Positions 56,838 to 64,000 of a stretch of DNA of 64,000 nucleotides are shown piece after piece. Under the pieces are notes generated by a model. That model was given only the letters and a program-made list of their open reading frames with translations. It was not told the origin of the DNA and ran no database searches. The DNA comes from Charina bottae (Eukaryota > Chordata > Lepidosauria > Squamata > Charinaidae): positions 8,595,501 through 8,659,500 of the forward strand of contig JALMGJ010000025.1 of NCBI GenBank assembly GCA_023362775.1. The letters run 5' to 3'. Within the stretch, counting starts at the first letter, position 1. Each line of letters starts with the position of its first letter. Both the position numbers and the translations under genes were made by a program.

Positions 56838-58679
56838 CTATGTTTTAACAAAATCTGTTGTCATCGGGGTTGGAACTTCCTTGCAATGTTCCATATTGTT
56901 CTCTCTTAGCAGTGCTTCAATTTTCTTCCGCTGCTCTAGAACATAACCCCCATCAACCTTCTGAATACCTACGCCTAGGTAATTCCTAATTTCTCCCAGA
57001 TCTTTGACATCAAAATGTTGTTTCAGATTTTCAGTAAATTCAATTACCCTGCTTTGATCTTTTGCTATAAAACACAAATCGTCTACAAAAATCAAAAGCA
57101 AAATCTGTTCATTTTCACATTGCTTTACATACAGACATGGGTCAGCTATACTACACTTGAATCCCATTCTTTGTAATTCCTTATCTAACTTTAGATTCCA
57201 GCAACGTGCCGACTGCTTGAGTCCATACAATGCTTTCTGCAACTTGTATACACTCCCTGCAATCTTTGATTCATAACCTGGGGCTTCAGCCATATAGATT
57301 TCTTCATTCAAATCAGCATGCAGATATGCTGTTGTAATATCATAATGTTGTACTACACAATTCCCAGCTGCTGCCATTGCTAAGGCAAACGTAAATGTCT
57401 CCCCTCTTAGCGTTGGTGCAAATACCTCATCATAAGTCTGATTCTTTACCTGGGAAAATCCTTGAGCTACCAACCTAGCCTTATACTGAATATCACCATT
57501 CACTAAGGTTTTCTTCTTATACACCCATCTGCAACCTACTGCTCTATGCCCCTCAGGCAACCTAGTAGATTTAAAAACCTTATGAGAATTAATGGCTTTC
57601 ATTTCCACATCCATAGCAGCTTTCCATTTACTCTGCTCGTGTTGTGGCAACTCCAAAACTTCCTGGTAATTACGAGGTTCATAATTGATAAAACACACTT
57701 TTACATCACCTGGTGTATAACGTTGAGGTGGTATGCCCTTGTTAACTCTCTCAGATCTGCGCAAAACTGTAGCATCCTGCATCATTGGCACACTAGGAGT
57801 TAATTCCTCTTCCTTCTTAATCACATCAGTGGACTCTCTCCGCTCTGAGAACTCAAAACTTCCCTGACTAGGAAGAAAAACCTCACTACTCCCGTGTAAT
57901 CTCTGCCAATTGCTGTGCTCACTAAAACTTGCTGATCTAGAGATAACAACTTTCCTGCCATCAGTGAACCTATATCCCTTGGTCCCTTGCTCATACCCCA
58001 CAAACGTCATCTTCTGTGCTTTTGACTGCCCTTTCCTGCGTACCTCTTTATGCACGTGAACATAGGCAGTGCACCCAAACACTTTCAAATGAGCTAATGA
58101 TGGCTTCTTGTCATATAACATATAATATGGAGTTTGATTTACAGATACACTCCATAATCTGTTAATTAAATAATTAGCTGTTAATATTGCCTCTCCCCAG
58201 TATCCTCTTGATAACCCTGAGTCAGCAATAAGTGAATCCTTCACTGTCTGAAATGCTGAGTATCTTCGTTCTGCCACTCCTGGCCCTGACGTGGTTCTCC
58301 TATGCACAATGCCCCTTCTACCAAGCCATTGCTGAAAACTACCACTCAGAAACTCAGTACCCTGGTCAGTTTGTAAACTACACACCTTTGTGCTATACCT
58401 ACGTTCCACAAACTGCACCCAGTTTCTAAACTTATCAAATGTTTGACTTTTAGCTTTCAATAGGTAACAGAACCCAAATCTGGTGTAATCATCTACAATA
58501 ACTAAAACATATTTAGCACCCCCTATTGTAGCTGGTAATGGACCAATTAAATCAGCGTGAACTAATTCAAAACTTTTATGTGACTTCCTATCACTGAATT
58601 TGCTCACAGGAAATACTTTTGACTTTGCAACCTTACAAGCTGTGCAATCCAAATACACTTGGCATTGTTTCAAATTCAT
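56838..58679 (-). CDS. Copia integrase and reverse transcriptase (613 codons open)
   Basis: The longest frame in the window. Zinc-binding end CTACK (residues 12-16). Integrase core with Asp43 (HADLIGPLP), Asp106 (LQTDQGTEFL) and Glu138 (GPGVAERR); a few residues normally before NGVAER appear lost. GKAQKMTFVGYEQGTKGYR-like integrase C-terminal end, then a linker. RT follows with WKAAMDVEMKAINSHKVF, GCRWVYKKK, KARLVAQGFSQ, the motif-A region DITTAYLHADLNEEIYM, KALYGLKQSARCWN and the catalytic FVDD (LLLIFVDDLCFIAKD), ending PTPMTTDF. It would integrate and copy the element. The natural polyprotein starts far upstream in gag; the first Met here simply follows an in-frame TGA at 58680-58682. Confidence 0.93.
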   Translation of the reverse strand: MNLKQCQVYLDCTACKVAKSKVFPVSKFSDRKSHKSFELVHADLIGPLPATIGGAKYVLVIVDDYTRFGFCYLLKAKSQTFDKFRNWVQFVERRYSTKVCSLQTDQGTEFLSGSFQQWLGRRGIVHRRTTSGPGVAERRYSAFQTVKDSLIADSGLSRGYWGEAILTANYLINRLWSVSVNQTPYYMLYDKKPSLAHLKVFGCTAYVHVHKEVRRKGQSKAQKMTFVGYEQGTKGYRFTDGRKVVISRSASFSEHSNWQRLHGSSEVFLPSQGSFEFSERRESTDVIKKEEELTPSVPMMQDATVLRRSERVNKGIPPQRYTPGDVKVCFINYEPRNYQEVLELPQHEQSKWKAAMDVEMKAINSHKVFKSTRLPEGHRAVGCRWVYKKKTLVNGDIQYKARLVAQGFSQVKNQTYDEVFAPTLRGETFTFALAMAAAGNCVVQHYDITTAYLHADLNEEIYMAEAPGYESKIAGSVYKLQKALYGLKQSARCWNLKLDKELQRMGFKCSIADPCLYVKQCENEQILLLIFVDDLCFIAKDQSRVIEFTENLKQHFDVKDLGEIRNYLGVGIQKVDGGYVLEQRKKIEALLRENNMEHCKEVPTPMTTDFVKT

Positions 58680-59094
58680 TCAAGAACTTGCTTCTGACAT
58701 CTTTTCAATCACTTTGAAACTCGGATGCCCCAGCCTTCTATGCCATAGATACTCACATGAATCATGTGTTGGCTTATTAATTGTAGCTACATCATGGTTT
58801 CTGCTTGTCCTGGTACATGAAATGTACCATTTCATAAAGACAGTTCTATAAAATACCTTTACCACAGACATTATTATCTTTCATGACAATACATTCACCA
58901 TTACCAAACTGTACAGTATAACCCTGTGTATCCAATTGTGAAACACTTATAATATTGTACTCCAGTTCTGGTACACATAACATTGATAATTCAACATTTA
59001 ATCCTGGTACATACACTAATCCCTTACCAGTCACAGATGCAATGCTTCCATTTGCCAGACTAACATAGTCACGGTCAGCCTGCATAAAACTCTT
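58680..59094 (-). pseudogene. Copia protease C-terminal part and pre-integrase, frameshifted
   Basis: The segment 59085-58846 reads VSLANGSIASVTGKGLVYVP and CVPELEYNIISVSQL, the copia protease-to-integrase linker, and stops after GKGIL. The frame then shifts (about 58850) into MKWYISCTRTSRN and LWHRRLGHPSF, the His-His part of the integrase zinc finger, and ends at a TGA. The rest of the zinc finger is in the 613-codon frame. Confidence 0.88.
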
Positions 59095-61381
59095 TTTTTT
59101 TTTTCTTCTTTTTTTTTTTATTAAATTTTATTAAGTTTTACAATACATAATAAAATTTAAAGTAGAAAAAAGAAATAGAAACAGAAATACCAAATAAGAA
59201 AAAGATAAAGAAAAAGTGAAGTCAAGAAATAATAAGCAAAGAAAATATAGAAAATAGATGTCCTCCAATCTATCTTTGAACTTAAGGTACAACAATTGAT
59301 TTTAAATGTTAGTCCTTCATACAGTATACAGGAACTTTTCTTTGTCATATGCCTTTTGATTTCTTTAATCCAATCTTCTAACCTTCATCTTACTGTCTCC
59401 CAATAATCCATCTTTGGCTTCCACTCCTTGAAGTAATAGTTAAATGTTGAATGTTCATTACTACATATTTATATCTTCAATAAAGACCAATTAGTATAAC
59501 AAATAAAAGCCTTATTTACTTCTAATAAACTACAATATATTCTATTCATATTATGACTCATAACCTAACATGTTATGTAACTTAATACATAATTTAGCAA
59601 TTCTTATAGTGTTCATACATATATATTTCTATAATTTAATTCTAATATATATATATATCTCCATAAAAAAGGAATTCTTGAATCTCAATTATCCATCTGT
59701 AATTTCCATTCCTTGTAGTAGTGTCCATTTAAACTAAGTGCATAATCTATCATATCACTTAACCTAATAGCTAGTATATCAATTCTTATAATATTCATAC
59801 AATACATATTGATATATACCATCCTGTAGTAACCATCATTCTAATTCCATCATATCATTATCTTCTCATAAATATATCTCTAAGGAAAACAATATTCTAT
59901 AATATCAACTTGTGTTTGTATTTAGCATCTTACATTTAGAATATCACTTTTTATATATCCATACAATTTCTCATAACAATTCAAGTCCATATTTTCATTA
60001 GCCTTTATATCCATACAGTTTCTCATATCTTCTGTTTAGGTTATGCCAAAATCACAATACACTGTGGCAGATTCGCAATATACAGCCTGTTCTTTTCTAT
60101 ATCTCATATAGAATATCAGAGCAACCTTCTCTCCCTTTCCACATATTTCACAACATCCATCCAACTGTGCACCCATATTTTCACTCTGTCTCCACTGCCA
60201 CAACATATCTATACCAAGATTGTAGTGTAAAGCCTTCAGAATGTTCTTCTGAACTAATATACTCAAAATTTCCTCCTTCTGTTTCTCCTCCACTTGAAAA
60301 ACATTTTTCCTTTCTGTCTCCTGTCTCACTTCTGTTTCTGTTCTCTGTTCTTTCTCTCTGTTTTGCAGAGTTACGAACAGTAATTCCAACGACCTTTGAA
60401 TATTTGAAAAAACCTCAGTAATCTCTCTTCTGAGCTCCTCAGGTACAAGTTGGAAAGCCATCTTTCCTGTGTCCTTCAAATTAAAACAACAACCCTTCTA
60501 GTCAAAACAATAATCATGTAATCTGTCCATGGAATACTACCAGCAGAATCTATTAAGCAGAACTTCGTTGTTGTTTTTTTTTTTTAAAGTCAAAAGAAAA
60601 AAGAAAGTTCCAATAATCCAAAATACAGGAGAGAATAATATTTTAAACAGTTTATAGAAGGAGAAATAAAAAATATATTCCAAATGAAGCAAAATCCAAC
60701 CAGGGAGGATGTAGAAAAAGAAGACAAGGAAAAAAACACGTTACCCTGTGTTTTTATTCTTCAAACTGCGAGCTTTCGTTCTTCAAGCTGCAAGCTGCTT
60801 AATCCAAACAAAGAGTTTCTCAAAAAATGAATAGTCATTTAGTTTATCAAGCGAAGAATTACAAACAGAGTCTCTTAAATCCCTCTAATACAAAAGAGAA
60901 GTAAAAAAAAAATGCAGACGTTTCATTATGTTGCAAATATAGAGTCCATCAAACTTCCACCAGAATCAGTTATAGCAAAGAAAGCACAAAGTTAGCCAAC
61001 ATTTTCAACAAAGTCCAAAAAATAGATCTTAGATTTCAAAAATATTTTAATCTAAAAAAAACATTCCTAAAGTGATCTAAAAGCGGCTGGGCGCTCTTGT
61101 GTCTCTTCAAAGAGACTTGTTTCCCCTGCGAGAGCCTGATATATCTCGGTCATTGCCTTGCACTTACCCTGTTCCTTCCGCGGTGGAAAACTACAGAAAA
61201 AACAAGGGTAGGCAATCCCAATGGCCCCACGAGTAATCTTCTGGTCTCCCCCTCTCCAGGGGAAAAAAAACTTCAGTGGACCACAACTTCTGCAATCCAC
61301 GCAAGCAAGGGAAATTCAGTCAGTTCTCAGCTTCTCTGAGAAATCTGACTGGTCGAGCTGGCAGCCAAGCCTGGAGTCCTG
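59095..61381 (-). mobile_element. L1-type element with ORF1-like frame but no visible ORF2, nested in copia
   Basis: Flanked by an 18-bp duplication AGCCTGCATAAAACTCTT (59077-59094 and 61382-61399) that interrupts copia protease coding. The 3' end (left) is poly(A) on the minus strand, preceded by AATAAAATTTAATAAA. The 5' part is GC-richer (61080-61381), followed by a T-rich leader and one open frame of about 140 codons. At 2,287 bp it is far too short for a full L1 and I see no RT or endonuclease motif. It resembles a half-L1 or deletion derivative mobilised in trans. The AT-rich 3' region holds a diverged internal duplication (about 59370-59640 versus 59660-59880). Confidence 0.75.
60036..60461 (-). 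CDS. ORF1-like protein of the nested element
   Basis: About 142 codons starting MAFQLVPEELRREITEVF (an upstream in-frame Met lies at 60479). A charged, helix-prone stretch follows (LLFVTLQNREKEQRTETEVR, then KNVFQVEEKQKEEILSILVQ), consistent with a coiled coil as in L1 ORF1 proteins. No RRM or C-terminal domain is recognisable, and a Cys-containing segment (CCEICGKGEK) lies near the end. Function is inferred only from position in an L1-like insertion. Confidence 0.5.
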   Translation of the reverse strand: MAFQLVPEELRREITEVFSNIQRSLELLFVTLQNREKEQRTETEVRQETERKNVFQVEEKQKEEILSILVQKNILKALHYNLGIDMLWQWRQSENMGAQLDGCCEICGKGEKVALIFYMRYRKEQAVYCESATVYCDFGIT

Positions 61382-62245
61382 AGCCTGCATAAAACTCTTA
61401 AACATCTGTCTGTTATTTGATACATGCTCACCAGCGCCGCCGTCAAGCAGCCATGGCCACTTTAAATCTTTTACGGACGTAATTACTGACAGCTGTGTAG
61501 CTTCTCCCGGCTTGGAAATTCTCAGCTTGGCTTTAGGCTTCTGTTTCTTATCACAATCTCTCAACAAATGCCTTTCCGTTCCACAGCAAAAACATTTTCG
61601 CTTTACAGACTTATCAGAATAACATTCCTTCACAGACACACTGTTATTACTATTTATGTTAGAACACTGTTTCCTCCTCTGCTCTTCTTCCAAGAGCCTG
61701 CCAGATAAGTAATTTATGGTCAAATCACTTTCAGATAACGACCCAAAGCTTGTAGCTAAATTATCCCACGTTTCATTTAGAGAACTGAGAATTACATACA
61801 CTTTATTTGCTTCTGTAAATGGCATATCTCTCTGAGCCAACTCCTGAAACAAGTTTGTCATATAATGCAGGTGATCCCGAATATTATCAGATACACCTAA
61901 TCTGGCACGATAAAGTTTCTTTGTTAGCATAACCTTGCATAACGGCGATCTTCTCAGATAAACATTCTTTAAAGCTTCCCAACACTTATTGGCTAACTGA
62001 CAATCTCTAACATAACATAATTGGCTATTCTCCAGACATAAAATTATGCTTGCCAATGCTTTCTCATCCTGTAGAACAATGTCTTCATCATCCAGGTCTG
62101 GGTCAGGGCAAAGTACACTCCTCCAAAGACCCTCACGTCAAAGATACACTTGCATTTTATATGCCCATGACAAATAATTAGTGTCATTCAGTCTTTCCAG
62201 AGGAAAACCTCCCCCGACTGCTGGCAACATCTTCGCTTCGCTCAT
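61382..62245 (-). pseudogene. Copia gag and protease N-terminus, one TGA
   Basis: Start chosen at MSEAKMLPAVGGG (62245), the first Met followed by a copia gag-like N-terminus (RLNDTNYLSWAYKMQVYL). A single TGA at 62140-62138 interrupts it; the frame then continues through KALASIILCLENSQ and NVYLRRSPLCKVMLTKKLYR (UBN2-type gag). The zinc knuckle CFCCGTERHLLRDC (61594-61553) is a perfect CX2CX4HX4C. The protease site reads LLDGGAGEHVS (61456 onward), with Gly in place of the usual Ser/Thr of D-S-G. The frame then meets the L1-type insertion. Gag would form the particle and bind RNA. Confidence 0.9.
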
Positions 62246-62499
62246 CTGTCCAGAGCCCCTTCTGGGCAGACACCGATGATTAAAGACACAGACCTTATCA
62301 GAATGTCCTCCAGCTGCAAAACAAGTGTAGGAAAAAAAACAACACACGCAGGCACAGAACCTGTTAAAGCTCCAAATCACTCCAAATAGCCACACGACTC
62401 CCAGATAGGCTTCCAAAGCTTCCAGCTCACAGACTGCACATGATCCCATGATCCACAGCCAGTCCAAAGCCTCTGTCATCTCTGGCTTCTCTGTCGCCT

Positions 62500-62513
62500 C
62501 TGGGCCCATAACC
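62500..62513 (-). promoter_or_regulatory. Copia primer-binding site for half initiator tRNA-Met
   Basis: The minus strand GGTTATGGGCCCAG directly abuts the 5' LTR. Its complement CTGGGCCCATAACC is the anticodon-arm sequence of eukaryotic initiator tRNA-Met, ending at about nucleotide 39. Drosophila copia and Ty5 are known to prime with such a 5' half-tRNA instead of the tRNA 3' end. 14 of 14 bases match from memory of the tRNA. Confidence 0.88.
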
Positions 62514-62970
62514 TGTCGGGGCAAGCGGATGGAGCGGCCTGCTTCTTCTCCTAGACACCAGTGATCCTTAGGCTGTATAGTAAATAGACACTCACACAGA
62601 GATAATATAAAATAGCCTATTTACTTATATACATACGTATTTACAGATCACTTCCACAGGTAACAAATGATACACCAACGATACAGCATACAGAGGTTGA
62701 ATGAGAAGAAATGAGAAATGAGAAGAATACAGGACATCTCTGTATTTATATATAAACTGACCAATCACCTTATAGGTCACTCTCATTATCCACCACACCC
62801 AACTTAACTCTAAGCACCTGTTGTATCAGTCACACACTGACACATCATCCCTACAACAATGGCTGCTAATTGGGTGACTCTGCAGAATATTTCCCCTTTC
62901 ACCTAAATATCAAGCCTCTCTGTATAATTTATATCTAGCTGTAAATTCCTGGGCATAACAAACCCCAACA
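62514..62970 (-). repeat. Copia 5' LTR
   Basis: Right-hand LTR, upstream of gag on the coding strand, 457 bp. It should hold the element promoter. A TTTATATATAAA stretch near 62745-62757 is a TATA candidate on either strand. Confidence 0.95.
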
Positions 62971-62975
62971 ATTAC

Positions 62976-64000
62976 AATCCAGTAAGGAAAAATGCCACTT
63001 TGCTTCATAGATCAGCTTGAACAGGTGTTGGAATCTAATCACTCCATCAGACTTTGCACAGGCCTAACAGTTGTCTGCTTAGTTACATGTTTCCTTTCAT
63101 ATCCTGTAAAGTTTGGTTCCCAGTTCACACACTGCCCATGCAACCAGCATTCTCATTTGGTCTTTGCATGGATCCTCATATTCCAAAGCAAACAGTGACT
63201 TCTGCCCTGTTGTCAGCCTGAGTCCTGAATAATTCTCAGAACATACGTCCATTAAGTATATTTTCCAAGGATTGTGGCATTGCAAGCCATTATGGCATAC
63301 TCTGACGTGATTGCTCACCCCACAAGCCACTGCTATAGCAAGGTTACACAATTCCCACTGGTGTGCACAGGTACAGGTATAAGTGTAGATATACATATTT
63401 AGGCACATGGATATCTCTAATCATGCAATCGTATGATGGTAGTTATTGTCCAAGCACAGAGGTGAAATAAGATTCAGGCTGCTCACTATCTCTACATGGA
63501 ATAAGGGCCCCATCTTGAACCCCTATCTTGGGCAGCCAAATATCTTCTCATATCTGCCAACCTATTTACTTGTGTCTGTTGGCCCCTTTGGGCCTGCTCC
63601 ACCTCCTGCCACCACCTGCCGAGGGCACTGTGCTACCCATCAGCTGCTTGTGCCAGGCAATATACCAATATACAAACTGATTGGCGAGCTTCAGTGAACC
63701 ATATGGGAAGAAAAATACAAACATATATATCATTTCTTCCCATTCCTTCTGCCAGCTGCTGGTGCTGTTTGCAACTGATACCATTGCTGTACTTCTTCAC
63801 ATTCCCTCTCTTAAGTCTCACCCAATTAATCTGGCTTTTGCCTATAAATGCTCCTCAAAGTAACACAAATCAGAAAAATGTTGCTGCACAGTGACTGCCA
63901 GCGCTTCCAGTGTAGAGCTTTTATGAGATATATTGTCTATTAAGAAATCCCTTATCTTTGGTCTTCTGCTGCAATAGCAAACAGTTTTATCATTTTGCAA
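62976..64000. other. Unassigned sequence to window end
   Basis: Moderately GC-richer around 63580-63640, with overlapping frames on both strands and no domain. No repeat family recognised. Confidence 0.4.

Larger units (their letters stand above)
56148..62970 (-). mobile_element. Ty1/copia LTR retrotransposon, complete ends
   Basis: 6,823 bp including a later insertion. Two 457-bp LTRs (TGTCGGGG...CCCCAACA as read on the plus strand) are flanked by the 5-bp duplication ATTAC at 56143-56147 and 62971-62975. Coding is on the minus strand in the order gag, protease, integrase, RT. Integrase before RT is the defining Ty1/copia order. The LTRs differ at about 9 substitutions and two 4-bp indels, roughly 2 percent, so the insertion is fairly recent. 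It is inactive: stops, a frameshift, an RNase H deletion and an L1-type insertion at 59095-61381. Ty1/copia elements are sparse in vertebrates. Confidence 0.95.

Noticed and set aside
56838..58679. Host gene of 613 codons
   Set aside because: Integrase and RT motifs, LTRs and target duplication show it is copia pol.

Overview
The window looks like intergenic or intronic DNA of a squamate reptile (lizard or snake). It carries a Sauria SINE with a BovB-like tail, several BovB (RTE) LINE copies, many L2/CR1-clade LINEs, an R4/Dong-type LINE, Penelope-like elements (PLEs), hAT and Tc1/mariner DNA transposons, a Ty1/copia LTR retrotransposon and numerous tetranucleotide microsatellites. I found no convincing host exon, rRNA, tRNA gene, CRISPR array or bacterial-type operon. 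All long open frames are transposon proteins or their antisense shadows. The species cannot be fixed from this sequence alone. Layout, 0-20 kb: an R4-type LINE fragment split by a solo LTR (108-1241), a truncated Tc1 transposon (4.7-5.5 kb), a Sauria SINE with perfect target duplications (6.2 kb), a palindromic-ended MITE carrying an L1-type 3' end (7.7-8.6 kb), a CpG-rich segment leading into a large L2 copy (9.0-11.6 kb), and older reverse-strand L2 pieces (12.5, 15.4-16.1 and 16.4-17.9 kb), one of them split by a gutted BovB. 20-40 kb: a BovB 3' half with a 238-codon frame (22.4 kb), an LTR-like segment (23.7-24.2 kb), L2 3' ends (25.1-25.9 kb), a recombinant double SINE ending in a microsatellite (27.1-27.5 kb), two hAT MITEs (27.9 and 30.5 kb), an LTR plus tRNA-Ser-type primer site (29.3-30.0 kb), a CR1-like LINE split by an RTE-like LINE (32.9-34.8 kb), and two tRNA-headed SINEs (35.3 and 37.1 kb). 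40-56 kb: an old L2 riddled with later insertions (a PLE fragment, a hAT MITE, a LINE/SINE tail), a second large L2 on the minus strand (41.3-43.0 kb), an L1-like fragment split by a small PLE with inverted 191-bp arms and a GIY-YIG endonuclease frame (43.8-44.6 kb), a 95-bp BovB with perfect target duplications (47.5 kb), CR1 and RTE fragments, a candidate solo LTR (52.0 kb), and a Sauria SINE split by an internally deleted BovB (52.5-54.2 kb). 56.1-63.0 kb: a complete-ended minus-strand Ty1/copia element with 457-bp LTRs, a 5-bp ATTAC target duplication, a primer site matching the anticodon arm of initiator tRNA-Met, and decayed gag/protease/integrase/RT. A 2.3-kb L1-type element with an ORF1-like frame but no visible ORF2 is inserted in its protease region. 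The genes do not work together as one pathway. The window is a stratigraphy of transposition, and exact target-site duplications date several layers relative to one another. The most interesting signals are the copia half-tRNA primer site with its nested ORF1-only L1, three hammerhead-ribozyme-like cores in PLE DNA, a TGA codon shared by two L2 copies at the same site, and a recombinant double SINE.
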